Source of the DNA: JAUIHN01 sp964556075
GTDB taxonomy: Bacteria > Patescibacteriota > Saccharimonadia > Saccharimonadales > Saccharimonadaceae
Assembly: GCA_964556075.1 (NCBI GenBank)
Contig: CAZKUV010000001.1
Coordinates: 1 to 49,081 of the forward strand
Length of the DNA stretch: 49,081 bases
Reading direction: 5' to 3'
Shown: piece by piece, positions 42,686-49,081 of the stretch
How the letters are laid out: each line of letters begins with the position of its first letter
Position numbering within the stretch: the first letter of the stretch is position 1
The notes under the pieces: generated by a model
Seen by the model: only the letters and a program-made list of their open reading frames with translations
Databases searched by the model: none
Told to the model about the DNA's origin: nothing
Program-made: the position numbers and the translations under genes

Positions 42686-43288
42686 TTATTTATCTTCACT
42701 CACGCCAAGTTCGATGCGCTTGAACTGACGTACGACGATATTCTCACCAAGTTTGGCGATGCCTTCCTTAACGACATCACCGACGGTCATCTTCTCATCC
42801 CTGAAGTATGGCTGGCTGAGCAGTACTTTCTCGGCGAAGTACTTCTTGACCTGACCTTCAACGATTTTTTCAGCGATTTCAGCGGGTTTACCTTCTGCGG
42901 CAACGCGTTCGCGAGCCTCGGCAGCGACACGCTCCCTTTCTTCTTCTGGAATATCTGCGTCACTGACGTATTCAGGGCTCATTGCGGCGACCTGCAGCGC
43001 GATTTCGTGCACTAGCGCCTTGAAATCGTCGAGTCGAGCGACGAAATCAGTCTCACAGTTCACTTCGACGACGACGCCGATGCGGTTGTCGTGCACGTAA
43101 CTGCCGATAATACCTTCTCGAGCTTCCCTGTCGCCTTTCTTTTCGGCGCGAGTAAGACCCTTCTTGCGCATAGCTTCGAGCGCCTTGTCGAAGTCGCCTT
43201 CGGCTTCGACGAGCGCCTGCTTAGCGTCGGTGAGTCCGACACCGGTAAGTTCCTTCAGTTTCTTAATATCTTCGATTGAAATAGCCAT
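42686..43288 (-). CDS. tsf: Elongation factor Ts
   Basis: Nucleotide exchange factor of EF-Tu. The 200-residue product has the N-terminal UBA-like domain with the signature LKELTGVGLTDAKQALVEAEGDFDKALE and the EF-Tu-contacting VEVNCETDFVAR. It is the short form without the second core subdomain (E. coli: 283 aa). It follows rpsB by three bases. Confidence 0.97.
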   Translation of the reverse strand: MAISIEDIKKLKELTGVGLTDAKQALVEAEGDFDKALEAMRKKGLTRAEKKGDREAREGIIGSYVHDNRIGVVVEVNCETDFVARLDDFKALVHEIALQVAAMSPEYVSDADIPEEERERVAAEARERVAAEGKPAEIAEKIVEGQVKKYFAEKVLLSQPYFRDEKMTVGDVVKEGIAKLGENIVVRQFKRIELGVSEDK

Positions 43289-43291
43289 TGT

Positions 43292-43996
43292 TTATGCCCC
43301 CTCTCCTTGTGATTTGCCTGCGCCTTCCTGAATGGCAGCCACGAAGTAGCCGAGCAGCACTTCGAGACCCTTAATGGCGTCGTCGTTGCCTGGAATCGCG
43401 TAATCGACGCTGCTAGGATCGGCGTTCGTGTCAACGATTCCGATTACTGGAATGCCAAGCGAACGAGCTTCTTTGATGGCGTTAGCGTCTGACACGACGT
43501 CGACAACGATAAGCGCGCCTGGGCGACCGTTCATATCCTTAATGCCGCCGTACTTGTGGTTCATCTCGTCGATTTCTTCTTGGAAGCGCTGGACTTCAAG
43601 CTTGTTGTACCGCTTCTCAAGATCACCGTTCGCCATGCGGCGCTCAAGATCTTTGAGCTTCTTGATTTGCTGGTTGATGGTTGCCGAGTTCGTTAGCATA
43701 CCACCGATCCATCGTTCGGTAACGTATGGTTGGTTCACCTTCTCGGCGGCTGCCTTAACGACGTCTTTGGCCTGCTTTTTAGTACCGACAAACAGCACTT
43801 GCTTGCTTGCGGCAACCTTGGTCAGGAACGGAAGCGCCTTGTCGAGCGCTTCGACCGTCGTCGCGAGGTCGATGATGTGGCTATCCTGACGCTTCGAGTG
43901 GATGTACGGCGCCATCTTAGGGTGCCAACGGCTTGTTTTGTGTCCAAAGTGGACGCCAGCTTCAAAAAGCTGTTTCATATCGACAGTAACTGCCAT
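43292..43996 (-). CDS. rpsB: 30S ribosomal protein S2
   Basis: The 234-residue product starts with LFEAGVHFGHKTSRWHPKMAPYI and carries YVTERWIGGMLTN and the PGALIVVDVVSDANAIKEARSLGIPVIG motif of the family. It opens the rpsB-tsf-frr-uppS-rseP unit. AAGGAG stands eight bases before the ATG, and a long, structured leader precedes it. Confidence 0.97.
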   Translation of the reverse strand: MAVTVDMKQLFEAGVHFGHKTSRWHPKMAPYIHSKRQDSHIIDLATTVEALDKALPFLTKVAASKQVLFVGTKKQAKDVVKAAAEKVNQPYVTERWIGGMLTNSATINQQIKKLKDLERRMANGDLEKRYNKLEVQRFQEEIDEMNHKYGGIKDMNGRPGALIVVDVVSDANAIKEARSLGIPVIGIVDTNADPSSVDYAIPGNDDAIKGLEVLLGYFVAAIQEGAGKSQGEGA

Positions 43997-44017
43997 ATTG
44001 TGTTCTCCTTGTACCTC

Positions 44018-44056
44018 GCTCGCGGCATTTTGCTACGCAGGAGTGTTGCCACGAGC
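44018..44056 (-). promoter_or_regulatory. Structured hairpin in the rpsB leader
   Basis: On the minus strand GCTCGTGGCA (44056-44047) pairs with TGCCGCGAGC (44027-44018) over ten pairs including one G-U. It lies about 20 bases before the ribosome binding site. In other bacteria S2 represses its own mRNA through such a leader; the parallel is an inference. Confidence 0.55.
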
Positions 44057-44082
44057 TGTGTCGTTAAATAATGTACCGTCCT

Positions 44083-44111
44083 ATTGTACCTAATCCTTCC
44101 CTGTTTGTCCA
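44083..44111 (-). promoter_or_regulatory. rpsB promoter
   Basis: TGGACA (44111-44106) and TACAAT (44088-44083) on the minus strand, 17 bases apart; the leader would be about 80 bases. Confidence 0.75.
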
Positions 44112-44178
44112 CAGTATTAGCCAGGAGCGATTCATGGAAGGGCGCTCGTCGTGGGCTTGGAGAGAGCAAAATCTTCTG

Positions 44179-44184
44179 TATAGT
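44179..44184 (+). promoter_or_regulatory. -10 box of the pilin gene, leaderless type
   Basis: TATAGT ends six bases before the ATG at 44191. A weak -35 (TTGGAG) lies 16 bases upstream. Confidence 0.55.
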
Positions 44185-44190
44185 AAAATC

Positions 44191-44667
44191 ATGAAGGTAA
44201 GCACAAGCGCAGTAAAGGGCAGGCCTCGCGGTTTCACCATCGTGGAGCTTCTTATTGTCATCGTCGTCATCGCGATACTCGCGGCCATCTCCGTAGTGGC
44301 GTACTCCGGCATTCAGGAACGAGCTCGCATGTCCTATCTTCTCAGCGACATCGCCGCTATTAAAAAGGCCATGGAATTATACAAAGCCGACCACGGCCAT
44401 TATCCGCCTTGTCCGGGCGACCCGACGCCGTCGGAATGCCTATTTGATACGGGCATCCTTCCTCAACTCGTGCCGGATTATTCCAGCTCGCTTTCCACCT
44501 ACAATTTCAATTACGTCCGAACAGCTGCTGGTAGCAGTACCAGCTGGGGCATGCGATACCGATCAAATACCGCTCCGTACAACGTCAACGTTACAGGCAA
44601 CTGCAAATTCGGCGTGAATATGACCGCTGCGTGGTATAGCTCCGCGCCGGAATGCGGCTCATCATGA
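44191..44667 (+). CDS. Type IV pilin-like protein
   Basis: A 158-residue prepilin. The class III signal is clear: a short basic leader ending GRPRG, cleaved before FTIVE with Glu5, then a hydrophobic helix (LLIVIVVIAILAAISVVAYSGI). The C-terminal head has four Cys (in YPPCPGDPTPSEC and later CKF ... PEC), which could form two disulfides. It is exported and matured by a prepilin peptidase and may join pili that such epibionts use for motility and attachment. I chose the ATG just before the leader; TATAGT ends six bases before it. Confidence 0.92.
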   Translation: MKVSTSAVKGRPRGFTIVELLIVIVVIAILAAISVVAYSGIQERARMSYLLSDIAAIKKAMELYKADHGHYPPCPGDPTPSECLFDTGILPQLVPDYSSSLSTYNFNYVRTAAGSSTSWGMRYRSNTAPYNVNVTGNCKFGVNMTAAWYSSAPECGSS

Positions 44668-45206
44668 CGGGGGATATGCCAGACTCTTTTCCTCGATACT
44701 TTATTGGGCTAGCGTTACCGGAAGACATGAACAGCCAGCTGTTTACCCTAATGCGGCGGCTCCATCAGGACGTCAGCGAATCATTGAAGCCTCTGGTTCA
44801 GCACATCACCCTGCTCCATCCGAGCAGCCTGGACATGCGCCCCGATGACATCATCCCCCGCATCAATGACATCGCGGCCGACTTCCTTCCCTTTACGCTA
44901 ACGCTCACCGGAATCGATCACTTTCAGTCCCGCGTCCTCTATCTCGCGGTCGACTCGCCGGAACTAGAACTACTACAGCCACGGTTAGTCGAGCTGTTAA
45001 GGCCAGATAAACAAGAAGTCTACATCCAAAGAGGATTTACTCCGCATATTACCCTCTTACAATCAAAGCGCGGAATCCAGTTAGATATCCCCCGGCTGAT
45101 AAACGAGGTGAGTCAACACGTCAGCTTCCCCATCCAACTCACCATTTCAGATGTCGCGTGCTTCGTCCAGACCGCTCCACGCGAATACGAGCGGCGATCA
45201 CCGTAG
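44664..45206 (+). CDS. 2H phosphoesterase (RNA 2',3'-cyclic phosphodiesterase ThpR-like)
   Basis: A 180-residue protein with the two HxT motifs of the 2H superfamily, HITLLHP (about residue 43) and HITLLQS (about 129), on either side of a cyclic-phosphate pocket. Family members (2'-5' RNA ligase/ThpR, YjcG) act on 2',3'-cyclic phosphates or 2'-5' bonds. Its ATG overlaps the pilin stop (ATGA). In the same window a hammerhead ribozyme would create 2',3'-cyclic phosphate ends; I note this only as a chemical match. Confidence 0.85.
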   Translation: MTGDMPDSFPRYFIGLALPEDMNSQLFTLMRRLHQDVSESLKPLVQHITLLHPSSLDMRPDDIIPRINDIAADFLPFTLTLTGIDHFQSRVLYLAVDSPELELLQPRLVELLRPDKQEVYIQRGFTPHITLLQSKRGIQLDIPRLINEVSQHVSFPIQLTISDVACFVQTAPREYERRSP

Positions 45207-45221
45207 CGTATCTATTCTACT

Positions 45222-45851
45222 CTAGACGTCGGTCGACTCGCCGTCACGCAGCGGAACGACCGTGACATCGGATGTAAACGACGCTACGACCTTCTTAAAA
45301 AAGTCGGGATCGGCGATGAAATAGTCATAATGTACTGGAATAGCCGTCTTGAAGCCGTGCGACCTCAAAAAAGAATAGGCGTCGTGCGGACTGACGTCGG
45401 GACCGGAGATCGGAACGGCCGCAGCGCCGACAGTCACGCCAGTGGTATCAACCCCGTCACCAGGATGGAAAAACGTCTCGTCGATAATAAAGCCTGTATT
45501 TTGCGGTCCTTTAGAACCATCTACCATCAGGCAGTGCGGCAGCTCATGCGCCTTGACATGAAAGTCGGCAATCTCAATGTCCGACCCATCTTCGACTACC
45601 TCAATATTGATATCCAAAAAAGCCTCCGCCGTCGCTGCGTTGGCTACGATACGGACCCCGGCTGCGCCAAACGCGCCCAGTAAAGCGCGGTCGGCATGAT
45701 CCGGGTGGAGATGCGTCACGAGCACGCCGTCGAGCGGGAGGAACTCTTCCGCAGAATACGTTTCAGCAGCGAAATTACCCGGATCAATAAGAAGCCTTCC
45801 GCCCTCCTTTTCAATGAGCAGACAGCTTTGCGGGTACTTAGTAATCTTCAC
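45222..45851 (-). CDS. Metallo-beta-lactamase-fold hydrolase
   Basis: A 209-residue MBL-fold protein of the UlaG/L-ascorbate-6-phosphate-lactonase-like group. Metal ligands: HLHPDHAD (about residues 46-53), His in CHELPHCLM region, Asp in FHPGDGVD, and His in IPVHYDYF. The GTG at 45851 stands five bases after AAAGGAGG; an earlier GTG at 45869 overlaps that site. TATAAT lies upstream. It is convergent with the 2H gene and divergent from rpmE2. Substrate unknown. Confidence 0.9.
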   Translation of the reverse strand: MKITKYPQSCLLIEKEGGRLLIDPGNFAAETYSAEEFLPLDGVLVTHLHPDHADRALLGAFGAAGVRIVANAATAEAFLDINIEVVEDGSDIEIADFHVKAHELPHCLMVDGSKGPQNTGFIIDETFFHPGDGVDTTGVTVGAAAVPISGPDVSPHDAYSFLRSHGFKTAIPVHYDYFIADPDFFKKVVASFTSDVTVVPLRDGESTDV

Positions 45852-45941
45852 TTCACCCTCCTTTCCCACTTACGACATTACTTCTATTATACCAAGACGG
45901 GTGCCGACACCTATGTTGACGGTAGGCTTCGACTCCGCCCT

Positions 45942-45970
45942 TTGACATTTACCCTAAAAACAGATACAAT
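45942..45970 (+). promoter_or_regulatory. rpmE2 promoter
   Basis: TTGACA (45942-45947) and TACAAT (45965-45970) are 17 bases apart. Nine bases separate the -10 box from the ATG, so the leader would be two or three bases at most. Confidence 0.85.
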
Positions 45971-45979
45971 AGTCCGGAT

Positions 45980-46309
45980 ATGAAAAGCAGTATTCACCCA
46001 CAGAACTACCGGCCAGTCGTATTCAGCGACGAAGCTGCCGGCTTTGCGTTTCTCACGCAGTCAACAATAGCAACCGATGAGACGATCAAATGGGAAGACG
46101 GTAACACCTATCCGCTCGTCAAGGTTCCCGTTTCGTCTGCTTCTCACCCATACTTCACGGGCGAAGAGAAGATTATCGACACCGAAGGTCGCGTTGACCG
46201 CTTCAAGGCGAAATTCGCTGCCGCCGAAGCTCGCAAGCAGCAGCTTGCTAACAAAGCAAAAAAGCAGCAGGCCGCCAAAGCAGCGAAAGAAGCCAAAGCT
46301 AACAAATAG
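45980..46309 (+). CDS. rpmE2: 50S ribosomal protein L31, type B, with a basic C-terminal extension
   Basis: The 109-residue product begins KSSIHPQNYRPVVFSDE and carries SASHPYFTGEEKIIDTEGRVDRFKAKF, the type B L31 form without zinc cysteines. The last 35 residues are a Lys/Ala/Gln-rich helix (QQLANKAKKQQAAKAAKEA) beyond the usual end. In some bacteria type B L31 replaces the zinc form under zinc limitation; no other L31 gene is in view. It has its own promoter and terminator. Confidence 0.94.
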   Translation: MKSSIHPQNYRPVVFSDEAAGFAFLTQSTIATDETIKWEDGNTYPLVKVPVSSASHPYFTGEEKIIDTEGRVDRFKAKFAAAEARKQQLANKAKKQQAAKAAKEAKANK

Positions 46310-46332
46310 GCTCCTGTTAGGGAGAAACGAAA

Positions 46333-46361
46333 ACACCCGCCACATGATGCGGGTGTTTTTT
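46333..46361 (+). terminator. rpmE2 terminator
   Basis: ACACCCGC and GCGGGTGT pair perfectly around an eight-base loop and are followed by six T. Confidence 0.92.
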
Positions 46362-46397
46362 CTATCTCTACCCCTGTTACTCATCGGCCTTTTTTGC

Positions 46398-46403
46398 TAT
46401 ACT
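46398..46403 (+). promoter_or_regulatory. -10 box of prfA, leaderless type
   Basis: TATACT with an extended TGC in front ends seven bases before the ATG at 46411. Confidence 0.65.
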
Positions 46404-46410
46404 AGCCAGG

Positions 46411-47478
46411 ATGCCAGTTATACACCTTGACCATGACTCACTCGTCGCCGAAAAACAGGAGCTCACCGACTTCCTGTCTCGTCCAGATGCCTTCTCCGAT
46501 CCAGATTTCGCGAGCAAGAGTCGGAGACTAAACGAACTTGAAGAATTAATTACCGCAAGCAGCCGGCGCATGCAGCTGCAAAAACAAATCGAGGAAGCCA
46601 AGGAGCTTTCCAGCGGGGGCGACGAACTCGCCGAACTCGCGAAGGAGGAACTGCCGCTCCTTGAAAGCGAGCTCGAACAACTCGAAGAAACGTTATTCAT
46701 TATGCTCGCGCCGAAAGATCCCAACGACGAGAAGAATATCATTATGGAAATCAGGGCGGGCGCCGGCGGCGACGAAGCCAGCCTGTTCGCCAGCGAACTG
46801 TACCGCATGTACCTCCGATACTGCGAAGCTAACAATCTCAAGACCGAATTGCTGTCAGAAAGCCCAAACGACACCGGGGGCTATAAGGAGGTTATCTTCA
46901 GTGTCAAGGGAGACTCTCCCTATTCCAAATTAAAATTTGAATCCGGCGTGCACCGCGTGCAGCGCGTGCCCGCGACCGAATCCCAGGGACGCATCCATAC
47001 CAGTACCGTGACAGTCGCGGTCTTGCCCGAAGCTGAAGAGGCAGATATCGAAATTAATCCCAATGACCTCCGTATCGATATTTTCCGAGCCAGCGGACAC
47101 GGCGGTCAGAGCGTCAACACTACCGACAGCGCCGTCCGCATCACTCACCTCCCGACCGGTTTGGTCGTCACGAACCAGGATGAGAAGTCCCAGATAAAGA
47201 ACAAGGAAAAAGCGATGAGCGTCCTACGCTCGCGGCTGCTTCAGGCAAAGATTGACGAAGAAAACGCCAAGCTCAGCGCCGAACGCCGCTCTCTCATCGG
47301 ATCAGGTGACCGCAGCGAAAAAATCCGTACGTACAACTTCCCTCAGGATCGTATCACTGATCATCGTATCGGCTACTCGCGTAGCAACATTCCTCAAGCG
47401 ATGAATGGAGCGATCGAGGATATTATCGAGCAACTTCAGGCGTACGAACGTGAAATGCGCGCTCAGGCTGCCGAGTAG
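46411..47478 (+). CDS. prfA: Peptide chain release factor 1
   Basis: RF1 ends translation at UAA and UAG. The 355-residue product has the PAT anticodon motif (RVQRVPATESQGR, about residues 180-190) and the GGQ of HGGQSVNTTDSAVR. The N-terminal domain is a coiled-coil-rich helix bundle. prmC, whose product methylates the GGQ glutamine, begins about 870 bases further on with one minus-strand gene between. Confidence 0.97.
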   Translation: MPVIHLDHDSLVAEKQELTDFLSRPDAFSDPDFASKSRRLNELEELITASSRRMQLQKQIEEAKELSSGGDELAELAKEELPLLESELEQLEETLFIMLAPKDPNDEKNIIMEIRAGAGGDEASLFASELYRMYLRYCEANNLKTELLSESPNDTGGYKEVIFSVKGDSPYSKLKFESGVHRVQRVPATESQGRIHTSTVTVAVLPEAEEADIEINPNDLRIDIFRASGHGGQSVNTTDSAVRITHLPTGLVVTNQDEKSQIKNKEKAMSVLRSRLLQAKIDEENAKLSAERRSLIGSGDRSEKIRTYNFPQDRITDHRIGYSRSNIPQAMNGAIEDIIEQLQAYEREMRAQAAE

Positions 47479-47484
47479 CGCTTG

Positions 47485-48201
47485 TTAACCGACATACTTC
47501 ACTCGCATCTTGTAGCCTCCTGGGAGTTCCTGACTCACCTCAGAAAGACGTAGCACGCCGGCGCCGAAAAACGCCATGTTGGTTATTTCTGCCTTCATGC
47601 AAAGCGTATCGTATGTTAGCGGGGTCATACTACTCACCGCAGCTGCAAGCGGTACGGTATATGACTCGACTTCCTCGCGCCAATGATCGGGCGAATACAC
47701 GAATGGGTGTAGCTCCCCGAGCGGCGTGCCGACAAGTTCCCGAGGAAGTATTAGGGGTAGTTGTTGCTCGAAAGTACCGTCAAGCGTCTCCCCTCTTGCA
47801 ATAAAGTAGTCCGTTGCGGTTCGTGGATATCCAAGAAGCCGTCCGATGTTTCGCATCCTGCTCTCGCCCCCACTCTCTGTAAGCGTTCTTGCCAATTCTT
47901 GGTACGACGTCTCGGATTTGGAAACGAGTAACGAGCTATTCATATCATCATAGTAGACGCACGCGTATAGACCGAGTTCATCAATCACCTGCTCCATGTC
48001 AGCGGTGTCGTCAACAATAGCGGTCGGCTTGATGTCCGCCAGCACCCCGACAACGTCTACGACATCAGACACTCCGAGCGTATCGGAGAGCTCATCTAGC
48101 CGACTAAGCGCTCTTTCGTAGCGATTAGCGCGCTCGCCAAGAAACCCGCTACTTTTATATAAAGCGCCTTGGTTATCCGGGACTGGCTCGAGAGTATTCA
48201 T
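47485..48201 (-). CDS. Hypothetical protein, 238 aa
   Basis: Not recognised. No membrane segment is present; the N-terminal third is helical (SGFLGERANRYERALSRLDEL), the middle has IGRLLGYPRTATDYF and FEQQLPLIL, and the end is beta-rich (GGYKMRVKYV). IGRLLGYP followed by a tyrosine-phenylalanine recalls a family of Saccharibacteria proteins that I cannot name. The ATG at 48201 lies six bases after ATAATT, with a TTGACA 17 bases before it; I prefer it to the GTG at 48249. Confidence 0.75.
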   Translation of the reverse strand: MNTLEPVPDNQGALYKSSGFLGERANRYERALSRLDELSDTLGVSDVVDVVGVLADIKPTAIVDDTADMEQVIDELGLYACVYYDDMNSSLLVSKSETSYQELARTLTESGGESRMRNIGRLLGYPRTATDYFIARGETLDGTFEQQLPLILPRELVGTPLGELHPFVYSPDHWREEVESYTVPLAAAVSSMTPLTYDTLCMKAEITNMAFFGAGVLRLSEVSQELPGGYKMRVKYVG

Positions 48202-48207
48202 TTGCTT

Positions 48208-48236
48208 AATTATGCCACTGTCGGTTGTTTTGTCAA
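48208..48236 (-). promoter_or_regulatory. Promoter of the 238-aa protein gene, leaderless type
   Basis: TTGACA (48236-48231) and ATAATT (48213-48208) on the minus strand, 17 bases apart, with six bases from the box to the ATG. Confidence 0.7.
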
Positions 48237-48272
48237 TTAGGACAGTCAAAAATCATCCGTGCGCTTAACAGG

Positions 48273-48304
48273 AACAACGAGCAAGCTCCAGCTGGCACGT
48301 TGTT
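48273..48304. other. Imperfect hairpin between divergent genes
   Basis: AACAACG (48273-48279) and CGTTGTT (48298-48304) pair perfectly, with AGCT/AGCT inside. No T run follows. It lies upstream of prmC and behind the promoter of the 238-aa gene; role unknown. Confidence 0.5.
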
Positions 48305-48342
48305 TGATGAGCAGTGATTTTCATGATTTAATTATAGATAGT

Positions 48343-49081
48343 ATGACTATAGCGGAGTGGATACAGCAAGCAACCAAGGAACTCGCCAACATCGGTATCG
48401 CTTCGGCGCGCCTTGACGCTGAACTTATCCTGTCGCATACGATACGGAAAGGCCGCACGTATCTCCACGCTCACGGCGACGAGCGGATGTCTGACCGACA
48501 CCTTGAAATTGCCGACGCGCGTCTCCAGCTTCGACTCGACCGAACCCCGCTCGCCTACATCATCGGACATAAGGACTTTTATGGTCGCTCATTCTCCGTC
48601 TCCCCCGCTACCCTTATTCCTCGACCAGAGTCGGAAACCATGATTGACCTGTTGAAGGATTTCGCTCGTCAGCCTGAATTACCGCTGTCGCCAAATGCGC
48701 CAAAGTTAGTCGATGTCGGCACTGGGAGCGGCTGTCTCGGCATTACCGCAAAACTCGAACTCCCCGAGCTCGATGTTACGCTTATCGATACCAGCCGTCA
48801 TGCACTAACGGTCGCCGAAAATAACGCCAGGCGCCTCCAGGCTGACGTCACACTGCTACGAAGTGATCTTCTGCGGAAGTTCCCTTTCGAGGCGTCCTAT
48901 ATTCTCGCCAATCTTCCTTACGTCGGCGAGGACTGGGAAGTATCTCCCGAAACCAGGTTCGAACCGAGCGAGGCGCTCTACGCGAAGAAAGACGGGCTCG
49001 CAGTAATCTTTCGCCTGCTAGAAGAAGCACCGAGCAGACTCAGCGCCAATGGAATCGTATTCATCGAAGCTGATCCGCGTC
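48343..49081 (+). CDS. prmC: Peptide chain release factor N5-glutamine methyltransferase, 3' end outside window
   Basis: PrmC methylates the Gln of the GGQ motif of RF1 and RF2. The frame is open from the ATG at 48343 to the window edge (246 codons). It has the N-terminal helical domain (ELANIGIASARLDAELIL), RTPLAYIIGHKDFYG, the SAM motif VDVGTGSGCLGI, and the substrate-binding NLPY (ILANLPYV) followed by the acidic tail of the domain. The -10 region (TTATAG/AATTAT) is close to the ATG. Its presence 870 bases after prfA fits its function. Confidence 0.95.
   Translation, partial: MTIAEWIQQATKELANIGIASARLDAELILSHTIRKGRTYLHAHGDERMSDRHLEIADARLQLRLDRTPLAYIIGHKDFYGRSFSVSPATLIPRPESETMIDLLKDFARQPELPLSPNAPKLVDVGTGSGCLGITAKLELPELDVTLIDTSRHALTVAENNARRLQADVTLLRSDLLRKFPFEASYILANLPYVGEDWEVSPETRFEPSEALYAKKDGLAVIFRLLEEAPSRLSANGIVFIEADPR

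Noticed and set aside
1..49081. tRNA, rRNA, tmRNA, CRISPR arrays, insertion sequences or attachment sites.
   Set aside because: No cloverleaf-like T-arm sequence with matching acceptor stems, no regularly spaced repeats and no transposase or integrase frame was seen by eye; a covariance-model scan was not possible.

Overview
The window looks like a chromosomal segment of a streamlined, host-dependent bacterium of the Patescibacteria/CPR radiation, most likely Candidatus Saccharibacteria (TM7). The grounds are small, tightly packed and often overlapping genes, several enzymes at or below the family's minimum length (MetK 328 aa, ProRS 412 aa without an editing insertion, EF-Ts 200 aa, RNase HI 139 aa), translation, envelope and secretion genes with almost no biosynthesis, roughly balanced base composition, and a type-IV-pilin-like gene. 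The genetic code is standard: TGA is a true stop, for example in the ATGA overlaps of the histidine kinase, response regulator and recO genes. The lineage is inferred from protein character, not from a marker search.

Layout. 1-2.7 kb: end of a possible DUF4868 protein, metK behind a SAM-I riboswitch, a decayed CYTH (CyaB-type) gene, and rnhA. 2.7-12.5 kb: two unknown proteins, an FKBP isomerase, glyS, recO, a soluble histidine kinase with its response regulator, a membrane protein, a methyltransferase, xseB/xseA, a UPF0104 membrane protein, and a Trm11-like methyltransferase on the plus strand. 12.5-18 kb: rpmA, an orphan response regulator, an S41 protease, a coiled-coil/CHAP hydrolase beside ftsX-ftsE, and an EEP-family gene broken by a frameshift. 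18.5-26.6 kb: a small membrane protein followed by a 19-bp hairpin, then prfB, murD, an M16 peptidase, secA and serS. 26.7-33 kb: a PadR-PspC-ABC transporter operon with an evident operator, a DUF2207 protein and a small unknown protein. 33.0-33.6 kb: a plus-strand cassette of strong promoter, 115-aa unknown ORF, perfect 12-bp hairpin and a complete hammerhead ribozyme that ends at the lysS stop codon. 33.6-44 kb: lysS, two unknown proteins (one with an HD motif), greA, proS, a CPBP protease interrupted by an assembly gap, rseP, uppS, frr, tsf and rpsB. 44-49 kb: a pilin, a 2H phosphoesterase, a metallo-hydrolase, rpmE2 (L31 type B), prfA, an unknown protein and the start of prmC.

The genes are mostly housekeeping: translation (rpsB, tsf, frr, prfA, prfB, prmC, four aminoacyl-tRNA synthetases, L27, L31), envelope (murD, uppS, ftsEX with a CHAP hydrolase, S41, rseP, secA) and repair (recO, xseAB, rnhA). 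The rpsB-tsf-frr-uppS-rseP-proS order is the common bacterial cluster without pyrH, cdsA and dxr.

The most notable signals are the hammerhead ribozyme at 33561-33617, the repeated pattern of a -10 box six or seven bases before the start codon (leaderless transcripts) at about ten genes, the SAM-I riboswitch whose terminator contains the metK ribosome binding site, and two plus-strand cassettes of similar build (18.5 and 33.0 kb). No tRNA, rRNA, CRISPR array, transposase or integrase was seen. Once the CYTH pseudogene is counted, no stretch over 300 bases lacks a gene.
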